64,000 nucleotides of DNA from Palaemon carinicauda (GCF_036898095.1 NC_090751.1:81326955-81390954); one strand, 5' to 3'; positions 1 to 12,000 are shown, counted from the stretch's first letter. Numbers and translations: made by a program. The notes: generated from the letters alone by a model not told the origin.

Positions 1-2
1 GG

Positions 3-1103
3 ACTGTGACAAGGAAAACCCGCAATACACCACATGTAACTAACGACCAGGTAGTAGTACCAATCTCACTTATTTCCACTGTCCTGAATTGGTTGCATTC
101 AAATCCATTACATGGACACCCGGGGTTCTCATTAATGTCACAGAAAGCCAAATCATTGTTTTATTGGCATACGATGCTTACAGATATAAAAAGACACATA
201 GCTAATTGTCGCACATGTCAGGAAAACAAAGGGCATACGAAAACACCTGTCAGCCTAGGGGCTTATCCCGTGCCCAATCAACCCTTTGAAAGAATACATT
301 TAGATTTGTTAACAGGATTTTACGAGTCAGACAGAGGAAATAAGCAACTCTTAGTAATTATAGATGCTTTAACTCAATACACAGAACTAATAGCGCTTAA
401 AACTAAAACTGCGATTGAATGCGCTAGGAAGTTTTACGAGTGTTACATTTGTAAACATGGAATTCCACACATGATAATTTCAGACTCGGGTGGTGAATTT
501 AATAATCACTTTCTTACCTCATTGTGTGAATTCCTTAGCATAAAGAAAATAAATACCATGATATATCACCCAGAGTCGAATGGGCTAGTGGAAAGAGCAA
601 ATAGAAAAGTTTTAAATATATTAAGAGTAACACTAGGGGGATCAGACCCCAACTGGGATATTGCAATACCGGCGGCACTGAGTACTCTGAATCATTCATA
701 TCATATATCAATTAAAATGTTACCGCATGAAGCATTGTATGGTACCCCAGTTAGAACACCTTTCCATGTATTAACGCCTACAACTAATCTATCAAATCCT
801 TTAAAAGAATGTATAAATGCAAGCATAAGTCGATATGATATCCTTCGAAAGAATTTAAAAGAATCACAAGTCATAATGAAAAGGAATCATGATAAAATAG
901 CGAAGCCAACTAAAACATATACCGTGGGTGATAACGTGTATATACAAATCAATGTGCGTAAAGGACTCAATTATAAACTAACACCTAAGTTTGAAGGCCC
1001 ATTTAACATTTTGGAAACATTAACGGCCAATAGGTTTAGAGTTCAAAACGTATCCCAACCCACGGATGAGAGAATAGTACCATTGGCTCACATAAGAAAT
1101 TAA
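3..1103 (+). CDS. Ty3/Gypsy integrase, C-terminal part of pol (5' end lies outside the window)
   Basis: The frame is open at the window edge, so this is the 3' end of a longer pol gene. Counting from base 6, an HHCC zinc-binding region is seen at residues 31-71 (CRTC at 68-71), then the catalytic core with D100 (LDLLTG), D160 (SDSGGEF) and E196 (NGLVERANR), which is the D-x59-D-x35-E spacing of Ty3/Gypsy and retroviral integrases. A GPF module typical of Gypsy integrase C-termini lies near residue 331. The enzyme would insert the element's cDNA in the nucleus. The frame has no internal stop. It is followed by an env-like gene, so the element is of the env-bearing (errantivirus-like) sort. No 5' LTR is in the window. 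Confidence 0.93.
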   Translation, partial: TVTRKTRNTPHVTNDQVVVPISLISTVLNWLHSNPLHGHPGFSLMSQKAKSLFYWHTMLTDIKRHIANCRTCQENKGHTKTPVSLGAYPVPNQPFERIHLDLLTGFYESDRGNKQLLVIIDALTQYTELIALKTKTAIECARKFYECYICKHGIPHMIISDSGGEFNNHFLTSLCEFLSIKKINTMIYHPESNGLVERANRKVLNILRVTLGGSDPNWDIAIPAALSTLNHSYHISIKMLPHEALYGTPVRTPFHVLTPTTNLSNPLKECINASISRYDILRKNLKESQVIMKRNHDKIAKPTKTYTVGDNVYIQINVRKGLNYKLTPKFEGPFNILETLTANRFRVQNVSQPTDERIVPLAHIRN

Positions 1104-1210
1104 AAATAAAAAGAAAAAAAAAAGAAAAAGGGATGGAAAGAAGTGAGGGAAAAATTTTTTATTTTATGTGATTAAAAGTTTTCTTCTTAATACAGGAGTA
1201 ATTACATATA

Positions 1211-1225
1211 TTTTTCTCATTACAG
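1211..1225 (+). promoter_or_regulatory. Candidate splice acceptor for the env transcript
   Basis: A short pyrimidine tract (tttttctcat) followed by acag lies 9 bases before the env ATG. Env of Gypsy errantiviruses is made from a spliced mRNA, so an acceptor just before env fits. The donor would be far upstream, outside the window. This rests on consensus only. Confidence 0.5.
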
Positions 1226-1234
1226 GTTTCCAAG

Positions 1235-2938
1235 ATGAATTTTTTGTTGTTGGGAGTGATATTGTTCGCTCAGACATTTTTCTCGTGTGGGATGAGCTCT
1301 AAAACTAAAAGTATAGATTTTAAATATGGCACTATAGTTGAAAGACAAGAAGACGTTTTTATTACATCGAGCAGCGTAGTTGTAGAAGTGAATATGCAAG
1401 CAATTTTTCTTCCAGAGAGTGATGTCACTAGCTTAAAAACCGCCATTTCAAGGTTTTCTGTCTCATTGGATGAGTTGCATAGGAGACATTTTCATTTGAC
1501 TACAGAGAGTTTGCTTGGATCGACATTAAAAGTTGCAGAGATGCTATCTGATGACTTGAAAAATAAGACTTACGAGACAGGATCTTTGGCTTATGACCTT
1601 TTGATGTGGACTGTAGGACACGAACATAAAGAAAGACGAAATCCATTTATTTATGCTGCATTAAACATCTTTGGGTCTATTGCAAGTTTAGGTTTAGGAA
1701 TTTCCAATCGTCTTAAGATTAGTAATCAAAATAAGAAAATTGACTTCTTGACTCATGAAGATGAATTGATTATGTCAGAACTAAGGAATCAGTTAGCTTC
1801 GATCAATCAAATTATGGATTTAGTAAATTAACATTCAAATAATATCATTCAGATTATGGAAGTACAGAATTTGTTGGCAACGTTAACGTATTATGATTCA
1901 AAGATAGATCACATACATAACAGAATTGCACATTTCATTGAGAAATCCAAGGATTATATAGAAGCTATCACGTTAGCAACTAAAGGTGTACTGTCGCCCC
2001 ATTTGTTGCCTATAAGTTACTTAAAGTTAATTCTGGAGAACGGAAGGGATAAACTAGGCTATGTTCCTTTGTTAGGCGAACGTAGGTTAGAATTTTATTA
2101 CAGCCTAATTACAGTAAGCATTGATAATAACAAGATTAGGATTACAATTCCCTTTGATTCTTCTGATGCCTGGCAATCTTACAGGATATCACCATTTCCG
2201 ACTTTCATGACGAATCACTCAAATCCAGTAATATCCAGTTTGACAGGACACGTATTGATTTCCCCAGACAAGGAAACATATACGGTCATTAAAGACTTAA
2301 ATCAATTAACTCACTGTTCAGACGCAATGGATAGAAAAATATGTACAGCTGACTCATTTGAATTCCATAAAAACTTAATGGATTCATGCGAGTTAGGTAT
2401 AGTGCTAGACGGTGCTCTCTCCCATACAAGTGAAAATTGTCTGGATAAGCTTTATCCCTTTGACAATAATGAGTTCAATTGCAGACTGAACAATGGCTCG
2501 TGGATACGATACGACAAGGACGGCTTCAATGTATCATGCCCTGACGGATCCACGTCATTCGCCCACATCTTTGTTGCAGCAGATGGTTATATCGGGACTT
2601 CCCCTAATTCCATGGTGACCGGGCTAAGGACACTCATCAGAGAACGAGCCTACTTCGCGAACTTCACGTGGACGTCTACAATGCCAGCACTACCTCTCCC
2701 GTACAATCAACAGGTTGCCAAGCGGTTGATGAAATTGACCGAGGTGGATCACCTGTCACCGACTTATAAGGAAATTCTTCACCCCATACTACTAGCAGGA
2801 TTAAGCATTACGGTGATGATATTTATCGCCATGAACACCCTTGTTTGGCGTAGGTTATGGTACAGTTGGAAGCTAAAACAGAACGTTTCGCCATGTCCAG
2901 ACAAAACTCCTTATTTAATTCAGTTTAAAGCCGTTTGA
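1235..2938 (+). pseudogene. env-like membrane fusion glycoprotein of the Gypsy element, one in-frame stop
   Basis: Two open stretches, 1235-1831 (198 codons) and 1856-2938 (360 codons), lie in the same reading frame and are separated by one TAA at 1829-1831, so they are one env gene broken by a single nonsense codon. The first part starts with a hydrophobic signal-peptide-like segment (residues 1-18). It carries a basic furin-like site (KERR, residues 132-135) followed at once by a hydrophobic glycine/alanine stretch that looks like a fusion peptide. The second part has several cysteines and ends with a hydrophobic membrane anchor about 30 residues before a short cytoplasmic tail. This layout matches Env/F-type proteins of insect errantiviruses. 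Close similarity to a named family was not checked. As it stands the gene would give only the truncated N-terminal part. Confidence 0.75.
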
Positions 2939-3201
2939 AGTGGCCACCTCATTCGCTAAAGGAGTAAAAGGCTCTGGAAATTGAGTTTGTACGAAAAGCT
3001 GTAAGTACGCTAGTAATATGTAATTGAGGAAATTTTTGAACTTTGCATTGTTAAAAATACATTTAAAAAAACATTTAAAAAAATACAAATCATTTTTTCT
3101 CTCGGCATCTAATAAAATATATAAGCCGGAATGTTAAAAGAAAAGAGAAAAAAAAATAAAAATAATAGAATCTATGGGCATCTAATAAAATATATCAGCC
3201 C

Positions 3202-3281
<80 letters not shown>

Positions 3282-4209
3282 CGAAACCGTGGTACGTGTA
3301 CGTACCAGGAATTCGTGTTTGTGCACTAAAATTGAATCTTTACCAAGGCAACAAATATTTTTATTAGTTACCGTATTGTGTTAATCTATGTTTCTGACAA
3401 AGGTAACAATTATTCTTTAACAAGTTACCGAATCATATGTATATCAGTATTTTTTTTGGTACCATATAATCATTTGCTAGCAATGTACCATATATATGAT
3501 CTGTATTTATCATGCATTTTTTTTCTTTGCTTTGGTAATATCTTTTCATATGCGTTATTGTTATTATTTTTTTGATGTGCCTATTTGGACATTCGTCCTC
3601 ATTTGCTTATGGCTAAAGTTAAACAAAGAATAATACGTATGTCCAGTCACACCTAGTAAACATGTTTTGGCTTGTTGTTAAATTTTTTTTGAAAAAATTG
3701 AGATAGCTGGCCGAGCTAATGTAATAAATGAAATAGTTAGTTATTACATGTTTAAAACACATGACGTAATATGTCATTGTGGATGAAGATGCTAGCGTGA
3801 GATTTGCTGTAGTCATATAAAATCATAAACAGGATGTACTTTGCAGCCTCGTCAATGTAACATTTTTCTGAAACGTCAACACCAATGCATAGTGTGTGAA
3901 AGATTGTGTCGTCACCGGATGCAGGTGTCTTCCGAGAAAGAATGTAAAGTTTCCATATTGTGTTTAAATGCTAAGACAACTAAGCATACGATATCTGTGA
4001 TATCGATAATTTAAGCAGTTCATATCTATACTTCACCTGAATTGGTCATCCGACCAAACCAGCTCCACTCCTGTGATGGAGATGTTTAACTCTGTTGTTT
4101 TTAGAGAATAAATACTTTTTAAAGTTACTAAGATGAACTTCATTATTAAGACTTAACATCTTGAACAACACATACTCAATGTGTGCTTATAAAAGTAGCA
4201 CACTAATAC
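2939..4209. other. 3' non-coding region of the Gypsy element (LTR not delimited) and unassigned AT-rich DNA
   Basis: There is no credible gene. A purine-rich A/G tract at 3132-3168 could be the polypurine tract before a 3' LTR. A direct repeat of about 20 bases (gcatctaataaaatatat) occurs at about 3106 and 3179. An AATAAA signal lies at 4107-4112. Without the 5' LTR in view the LTR borders cannot be fixed. Confidence 0.4.
3211..3274. repeat. (AT)n microsatellite
   Basis: About 32 uninterrupted AT units. The small open frame across it is an artefact of the repeat. Confidence 0.97.
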
Positions 4210-4730
4210 ATGGACTCCTTATTTTTTGAGTACTGATATACTCAGATAAGGAGCCCCCGGGTAAAAGCCAAAAGCCAGATTGGCTGACGTCCACCCTTCC
4301 TATTGGGTGAGTAACCCCTATTAAATAGCATGAATTGTATTCCAGTTACGGAACAAATGACCAATTCACAGATAATTTGTATTTTTCCTAACTATACAAA
4401 CCTTAGCTATTTAAGCAAACTTTCGGCGTCAATGACCTTCAATGTCAGGATGCCAGAAAACTTCAAATCAATCAATTAAGCAAACTTACCCGCCAGCCCT
4501 ATCCCCCTTGAAGTCCTACCTCCAAGCAAAGTGAGCTCAATCACAGGTGTGTGAGAGGGGGCGGTAGCAAGCTACCCTACCCCTACTCCCGCTAACTAGC
4601 GGTATGGGTAGTTAACCCTCGTTAAAAATCAATGGCTTGTCATTTCAGCAACGCCGAAAGTAATACCCCTATTAAATAGCTAAGGTTTGTATAGTTAGGA
4701 AAAATACAAATTATCTACGAATTGGTCATA
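4210..4730 (+). mobile_element. Isolated terminus (3' ITR, ICR and about 150 bases inside) of a DIRS A-type element, opposite orientation
   Basis: 4362-4728 is a fold-back whose arms (outer about 55 bases) are inverted copies of each other, with an asymmetric loop. The reverse complement of the whole stretch matches the left end of A3 at 30781-31068 plus 37279-37450, including the inner block after the ICR (ggcttttgg and the ctactta/ctcctta stem). All other A-type copies here are coded on the minus strand; this one would be coded on +. No element body is attached, so it is a truncated copy or a small non-autonomous derivative. Confidence 0.8.
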
Positions 4731-5051
4731 TTGATATTCTGAAGGAGCTAACGGTTTTTATTCAACTGGTCGCTCCAAAGCAACTGATGAGAGAGTTTTA
4801 TGATTTCTCATTCCAGCCCTCAATATTACCAACAGAGGTAAGGAATAGGAGGTATTAAGGTTGCCAATGTGGTAAAAATTTGGGTGGGTTATTGGGATTC
4901 AGGGCTAGATAAATTATCTAAAGGTAATGCTTATTAATACTGTAAAAAGGTTTGTGTTTGTGCTTAAAAATAAGAATGCAAACAACTTTTACTGTGAATA
5001 ACAAACTTCTAGTACATGATGATGACTTCAAACTTTGAAACACACTCATAC
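4731..5051. other. Unassigned DNA, presumed intron or intergenic
   Basis: No gene, repeat or terminus was recognised. If the exon at 5052-5276 is real, this is the start of its downstream intron. Confidence 0.4.
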
Positions 5052-5276
5052 CTTTAGATTCCTCCATTTTCGGTCACATTCCTTGCCACTGACATGAAAG
5101 CCGTCTACTGATAATGACGCTGCTATATCTCTCCATAAAAATTTCTTCTTTTTGACACCATTTAAAAACTCTGGCCAACGTTCTCCGATGAGCCGTACCA
5201 ACTTCTCAACGTGGACGTGAAGCCACTGTACTTTTTCCTTCTCCGATGTTTCAGGAGCAAATGTGGCCTCTTCCAT
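5052..5276 (-). CDS. Exon with a Myb/SANT-like (trihelix/MADF-type) DNA-binding domain
   Basis: The frame runs from an ATG at 5274-5276 to a consensus splice donor (CTAAAG then GTATGA) at 5052/5051. The pattern is a Trp/Leu-rich three-helix domain: VRLIGERWPEF, then FLWRDIAASL, then ECDRKWRNLK. This is the tryptophan spacing of Myb/SANT-like DNA-binding domains found in arthropod host genes and in proteins linked to Harbinger transposons. About 75 codons are seen, which is most of the domain. Later exons would lie at lower coordinates, where 4.2-4.7 kb is transposon-derived and nothing was found. It may be a live host exon, a gene fragment, or part of a DNA transposon. Confidence 0.55.
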
Positions 5277-5346
5277 ACTTTCTGTAACATAGAAGGTTAA
5301 ACATTTAAAACTATTCCTATTTCAAACTTAGGGACTAAAACCGACA

Positions 5347-5754
5347 GGAAAAATGCAAATTACTTAAAAATTTGTCAATTGTTCCAAACCTAATACAAAC
5401 CTTTTGATCTTTACTAGGGAGACACCCTTAAATGGGTGGAAGTCCTAACCAACAGACTGGTATCTTGACCCGGGGTGTATCTCTGTGCTTTGCACAAGCT
5501 TAACAGAGGCACCCTAAAACATTGCTAACTCTCCCCTATGTATGAGAGCTCATGGCCTGGGCAATCAGTATGTGTGTGAAAACTAACGACCGTGACTTTA
5601 GCAGGTAATGATCTTGGAGTGAAATACTTTGCTTACTTAACCTAGTTATTGCCCAACTCCCCGTCGCTGGGAGGACAAGGATGTAAGAAACATATTTCAT
5701 ATTTCAGGCTACACAAAGGATATGCTTTTTACCTGCAGATGGAGGTGAGTAACA
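5347..5754 (-). mobile_element. DIRS remnant I, part 1: half of the ICR and the 3' non-coding region
   Basis: It starts inside an ICR (ggaaaaatgcaaattac, then tttgtcaattgttcc) and continues with the block that follows the ICR in other DIRS copies (an aaatgggtggaagtcc-like motif). The outer 3' ITR is missing, so the element is truncated at its 3' end. It breaks off at 5754 where A1 is inserted and resumes at 13541. Confidence 0.75.
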
Positions 5755-6095
5755 TGACAAATTCGTAGATAATTTGTATTTTTCCTAACTATACAAACCT
5801 TAGCTATTTACATGGGGTAATTACTTCGGCGTAGCTGAACGACGAGCCATAAAAGTTTTAACGAGGGTTTCCTACCCCGCCGCTAGTTAGCAGGGGGTAG
5901 GGAGGGGTAGCTAGCTACCCCTCCCCCCTCACACACACCGGAGAATACTCCACTTTACTTAGAGGTAGGACTTATCTTGGGGGACAGGGCTGGCGGGCAC
6001 ATAACTGTAAATAGCTAAGGTTTGTATAGTTAGGGAAAATACAAATTATCTACGAATTTGTCATTTGTTCCGTAACTGAAATACAAACCACGCTA
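5755..6095. repeat. A1 3' inverted terminal repeat plus internal complementary region (fold-back)
   Basis: The arms tgacaaattcgtagataatt at 5755 and its complement ending at about 6050 enclose a loop shared with the 5' ITR. From about 6050 the sequence switches to the complement of the right end (tttgttccgtaactg). That junction is the template for the closed circle expected in DIRS replication. Confidence 0.88.
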
Positions 6096-6599
6096 TTTAC
6101 ATGGGGTGACTTAACCCTTAGGAAGGGTGGTAAGTCCCCGGCCATACTGGCTTTGGCTTGCCCGGGGATTCCATATTCGAGCGATCAAGTATTCGGACAA
6201 TAGGGAATCCCTGCTCCTCGCTGGCGGTTGTGAAACTGCCGCGGCCTACGTAAGGTGTGTGCGAAGGTGAAAAGTGACTTGTCCCAGGCAGTTGCCCTGG
6301 AGTCCCTCAGAAGGAAATCCAGGCTAGGACTCTCCCAATACCACACCGTCGGGGTATGGGGACATGACAGTATTACACCCAATACTAGGAACACAAGGAA
6401 GCATGGTCTACCTGCAGTGGTTTGAGGTCAGCTGTGCAGAGAACCCAGGATGCTGCTTTCTCTGTGGGAGGAGAGGATGAAGAAAAGAATAAGGGCCAGA
6501 CAGATCTTTTCATTCATGCAGACTAACACCAGGTAACAATGCCCTCAACCTCTGCTACTTGTCCATCAAGGAGCCTAAGGTTTAGACCAGCTGTTGTGA

Positions 6600-7690
6600 A
6601 GCCACCACAGGGCCGATAGAAACGTATCGAGCCTCCTGTGGGTCATGTCTTGCAGGTAAGGGGCTGAGAAGAAGGTCTGATGCTTCAACATCCCCGCTTG
6701 TAGGACCTGCGTCACTGAATGATGCTCCATGAAGGGCAAGGAAGTAGCTAAGCCCCTGACATCATAGGCTCTCGGGGGCGATGCGACGGAGAAGGGTCAG
6801 GATTCAAGGCAGGGTGTAGCACCCTGCGAATCCGGGCCGAGATGGTACTCCTGGAGACCCTTCTCTTCGTTACCCAGGATCCACGAACGAGGCTTGAGCC
6901 TGGAGACGAACTGCAGCCGTTCTCTGAAGATGCCAGCTCAGACTCCCTACCGGCAAGGTAGGAGATGGTCTGGGTCATCTGCTACAGGACGGAGACTCGA
7001 ACCCTGGAAGGAGTGGAATAGCGGGTCCGGCACTCCCGGATTCTGAGTCTCGGCAACAAACCTCAGGGACGAACCTGAATGTTGCCTTCCCCTAAACCCC
7101 TGAATGGGCGAAGTCGTATGAGAGACCATGTGACTCGCTTGGCTGAAGATAGGCTAGCAGGAACACTTGTCTACCCAGAAAGGTGGTGATCTGGGGACTT
7201 ACGTAGTGGTTCGTCAGGGGGTCTCTTTAGAGACTCGAGGACTCGAACCACGTCCCAAGGAGGAGGTCTCACCTTCGACTGAGGGCAGGAGAGGACAAGG
7301 CTTCGTATGAGAAGGAAGAGTTCCAGCAGGGGAGAAATGTTTGTCCCTAGAGCCTGGAGGCAAGACTTAAGGCTGAAGGATAGCCTTTCACAGTCGAAAC
7401 TGAAAGGCACATTTATCCCGCAATCCCACTAGGGGCTCCGCTATTGCTGGAAGCGGCATCGTGTGGAGGGATGCCCTCTCCCCGACACCGGCCACAGAAA
7501 CTCGCTCTTTCGCCTGGGAGACTACTGCGGAAGACTTGCGCAGATGTCCAGGCCTCCTTTTCGCCACTTGTTGTGAAAAATCCTCTCTCTTTGAGGAGAT
7601 GCTGGATAGACTCCCGGCGGGAAGTTGGAGCAAGCTACGGAGGCAACACATCGATGGTGTCCCACCATTGCTGGAAGGCATCCTACCAGA
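6600..7690 (-). pseudogene. Tyrosine recombinase of A1, broken
   Basis: Pieces in several frames align with the YR of A3 and D. An N-terminal piece (HLRKSSAVVSQAK, AIAEPLV) lies at 7388-7681. A central piece (VSHTTSPIQGF, FVAETQN) lies at 6947-7129. The C-terminal box at about 6755-6790 reads AYDVRGLATS, where the His of the HxxR motif has become Tyr. The Trp position before the nucleophile reads Leu. Several frameshifts and these substitutions make it non-functional. Confidence 0.8.
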
Positions 7691-9060
7691 GGGCCTTGGT
7701 ATCCGTGACCGGGGAGCAGTACAGCGGGAGCTTGCAGCTCAGAGCTGTAGCGAACCGGTCCACAGACAGAGCCTCACCGAGTCAGGACTTGAAGGCTACT
7801 TGAGGATCCAAAGACCACTCGAAATGTGGTCCGCGTCACACTGCTCAGACTGTCGGCGAGCCCATTCCTTTGCCTTGAATCAAGCGAGCTGCTAAGGAGA
7901 CCGGGGTGGACTCGGACCATCCCGGTATCTCTACCGCAGGATGGGATGGTTGTACTGAAAAGTACCTCCTTGTCTGGGCCAGAAAACCATCACTGTGGTG
8001 TTGTTGATCCTCATAACCACAGAGTAGTCCGCCAGGCTAGGTGGAGCTACTGAAGTGCCAGAAACACGGTTTCCATCTCTAGTAGGTCTAGAGAAGGTTC
8101 TTCCTGGTTCTGACCACCGGCCTGAGGACCCGTGGATCAGAACGTGGGCGCCCCCTCTTTCTTTGACGCGTCCGAAGACAGCGTCAAGTTTGGGAGAAGG
8201 ACGAGAAGGACCACTCCCTATTATAGACCCTCGTCTGCTTCCCACCCCTATGGGTCCGTCTGTACCGGTTGTCCCCTAGGGGTCTTGGCGTCTGGGGAGA
8301 CGTGCCCCCGACTCCCCTGCGCCCCGAGTCGCCACTGGAGAGAACTCATCCTGAGGTGACTGTGGAAACCAGACGGGCCTGGGAGGAGAGACGTAACAAC
8401 CTTGGGTTGGAGGGTCTTCTCGTGTGAGGAAAGGTCTCGCGACCTTCCTCTGCCTTGGTACCCCCGTTGTCTGAAGGGAAGGCTTCGGGAGATAAGAGCC
8501 TAAGACCAGGCTCGGTATACCAGACTCTGAGAGGGCTGCGGGGAGGACTCCTCGAGGACCACCATGATCTTTAGAACTTGGCAAAGTCCGAGGAGCTTGT
8601 CCCGATGACGAAGAAGGGATGCCTTCGAGTCTGCCAGTATCGGCCAGTCACCCAGGAAACGGAGTGGCCGGATGCCGATCCTGAGAGCCCGTCAAGAGAT
8701 CTGAGTGGAAGTATCGGAGAACTGTTGAGGCGCTGTGGAGAGGCCGAAGCACAGCCCTTGAACTGGTATATCTGCCTTCCAGGCAAACTCCAAAGTACTT
8801 CCTTGAAGATGGGTGAACCGGGACCGGAAGTACGAGTCCTACCGGACCAGTGTACACATGAAGTCTTGTGGTCTCACCGCAAAGCTGACCGCGTCTGCCG
8901 TCGCTATGCTGAACGGGGACTGTTTGACAACCCTGTACAGAGACGAGAAAGGAAGGAGACGATTAAGGAGGCCTAGGAACCCGTTGGCCACCTCTTGGAG
9001 GGAGCGTATCTCCGACATGGACTGGACTTCCACCCGGAGGGCCCGTCCCCTCACCGATCC
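7690..9060 (-). pseudogene. RNase H and reverse transcriptase remnants of A1
   Basis: An RNase H piece (NNTTVMVFWPRQGGT) ends near 7931, and an RT piece (PVHPSSRKYF) lies at 8648-8857. The polymerase site that reads YLDD in other elements reads FLGDWP at about 8643-8672, losing the Tyr and the first Asp. Frames shift several times. All motif order is as in the intact C1 pol. Confidence 0.7.
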
Positions 9061-12000
9061 CTACCCAGGGAGGAGGGAGGGGCTCGATACCAACCGGGAC
9101 TGTAGAAGCAGACAAGCTCGGAAAGCTGGCCCTTGGCTTAGTCTCTGGCGCTCTCCATTCCCCGAGACCAGGGCAAGCTGCACTGGCGTAAGGGAGTCCT
9201 TGGGTGAGTAGACTCGGTCCAGGACCGTATACGTCCCTTACCGAAGAGGAATCTCTGAATCTGGGATCCCCTTGAGGTTTCTCCTGAGGGCCAGAACCTG
9301 CCAGAATGCAAGTTCCGACCCCTGGAGCTTCTCCTCCTGATGGACTGGCAGCGAGGTCTCCCATCCCCGGAGGCTCTTCCTGGGGAGACTCGTAGACAAG
9401 CCCCAAGGGTCCAACTGGATCCTGTCGAATCCTTGCGGAAGACTGGGCCTTAGGATCCCTCCTAGGAGGGAAACAGGACCCCAGCGATGAAGGATGTAAG
9501 GCTTTCGCCCCCTCCGCACGATAGGACCCTCGGAAGAGGCGGGGATTCTCCCTATGGAGTGAAGGGGGAGAGGACCGGGTCTTCCGACCCTCCTGGGATG
9601 GGTAATGCTCATCCGCAGGGGAGGGGAGATGAAGTCTGAGGAGGGCTCATCGCCTGCGTAAGGACTCGCAAAGGGACAGGATAGTCCTTGGGGGGGATAC
9701 CATGCCAGGGATTCCTCTCACCTCCTTCAGGGGGAGAGGAAGCTGCTACTGATTAGTGACCCCAGTCAGAAGGCGCAGGCTCATCGCCTGCATGAGCGCT
9801 CTGACGACGGCATCCCACCAGGGATGCCGACCAACCCTCGCGCTGACAGGGAGTCCCTCTGGAGGGAAGAGGATCGTTCGATCCTCGGGGGGAGATGACA
9901 CATGAGGGTTCGCCCATAGAGAATCTGCAATGAAGGGAGAAGAGACCTTTGACCTGTCCGGAAACCTCCACCCCTCCGGAGAGGGCGCTGCTCTGCGCTG
10001 CGGGGGAGGGAAACGCGGAGGTGGCCTGACCGCCATAAGCCCTGATGTAATCAGGGCACTGTCGCGTCGGAGAACGGTGCGCCGATCACGCTGACGATCG
10101 CGCGAAAATCACAGATCTGGGTAGCGCGTGAATAAAGCATGCGTAGCAGTATAACCGCGCCCGCATGCACGCGTACCCGCGTGAGCGTGGGCGTATCGGT
10201 GTCCGCGTGAACGATCCCCGCGCTTCCGCGCGTATGAAGATCGCTGGCGCTTGCGCGTGAAAGTTTGTGGGCGATAGCGAGGGAAACCATCCCACACGCG
10301 AACGATCTCGACGACAAAAGATCGCCGGTACTAGCGCCGTCGGCGATTGCGTGTGGGAAACCACCCCACGCGCGGAAGAAATAACGCTGACGATCTTCGG
10401 AGCTTACACAAGTACGAAGATCGTCAGCGCTACCGCGAGAGAAGACCGTAGGAGACAGTGAGCGAGAAACCAAGGTGCCCGCGTGCGTATGATCTCCAAC
10501 TATGTAAGACGATCGTCGGCGATTCGCGTGAGCACGGACGATCTTCGACGCTCACGCGTGTGCGAAGATTGTTGGCGCTCGCACGCGAGAGAAGATAGTC
10601 GGCGATCACGAGCGGGAAAACCTCGGTGCCCGCGCGCGGACAATCTACGACGATCGCGAGCAGGAGATCGCGAGCGGGAGACCGCGCGCGGTCGATCTGT
10701 GCGATGATTGCGTGAGCCTCAATGGTCGCGCGGGAAACCATCCCGCGAACGGAACGATCTTCGGTGCTTACACGTACTGTGAAGATCGTCGGCGCTCGCG
10801 CGCCTAGCGCCGAATCCGAAGATCGGCGGCTAACGGCCGTCGACAATCGCGTGCGGAGAACCGCGCGCGGACGGCCTCGTTGCCGTGCGCGGGAAACCAT
10901 CCCGCCCACAGACCGATCCTCGGCACTTACGCTCACTAAGAAGGTCGTCAGCGCTTGCGCGCCTAGCGCTGGATCCGAAGATCGCCGGCTAACGACCGTT
11001 GCCGGGTTAATGATCTTCGACGATCGTGCGCGGAAAAACTGCGAGCGGAAGGGCCTTGAAGATTGCGCGCGGAAAACCATCCCGTGCGCGGGCGATCTAC
11101 AGCACTTACGCGTTAGCGCGTATCAGAAGATCGTCGGCTAACGATCCTTGACGATCGCACGCGGGCGGTCTTCAGCGCTTATGCACGAGTGAAGATCGTA
11201 GGCCCCTGTGCAACAGAAGATCGTCGGAGAGCGCGTACGCGCGCTTGGTTGAAGGATCGGCTAACTCGTAGATCCGGAACTGGGATGTGTCCTAAAAGGG
11301 AGGGCATCCCCTGAAGAAGACCAGGCGGTCTACTTCAGTGCCGACGATCAACTGAGGGACTGCTAAATACTCCGAAGAGTGGTCTCTGTGAGGTACCTTT
11401 CCCGCAAACGGGAGAGGTGTCCTTCGTAGAAGAGACTTAGAGACACCGTAGGCTGAACCGCTGGTGAGCGCCTGTGCGCTATCTCAGGAACCCCAACGAT
11501 GTGCGCAAATGCGCAGGGAACGTTGGTAGCAGCCTAAATGAATACTGGAACAGGGTGTCTCTGAAGGCAGACTCAGGAACAGCAGGAACAGCAGTCAAGC
11601 GCTAGCGCGTAAGGGAACGTTGGCGCGCAGGAGATACCTGGCACTTAAGGGACTTACTCAAGGTGTGAGAAAGTCTCTCCTGCCCCGAAGGGAGGAGCCC
11701 GTTAGATAACGGGGGCGTGGGCGCCCAAGGCACGTCTGCAGTCAGGAACGGATACAGCAGGCAACAGGTACACTGAAGGACGAGAGACCAAGGGTCTAAC
11801 GTAGCCTGAGTAGCGAGGCCCCGAGGGGATTAGTTGCAAGACCCCGAAGGGTCAACGCAACGAGAAACCGAAGTTTCTCCGTCACTAATCACCGAAGTGT
11901 AGAAGTGACTAAAGTTACGAGAGCCCGAGGGAACTGCGTAACTAAAGCTCCGAGACCCCGAAGGGTCAGGAAAAAAGAGAAACCGAAGTTTCCCTGTCAC

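Noticed and set aside
3131..3367. ORF across the AT microsatellite
   Set aside because: Tyr-Ile repeat peptide produced by (AT)n; not a gene.
10051..11141. Several overlapping Arg-rich ORFs on both strands in the A1 gag region
   Set aside because: CpG-rich repeats open many frames; none shows a domain and none is favoured by context.
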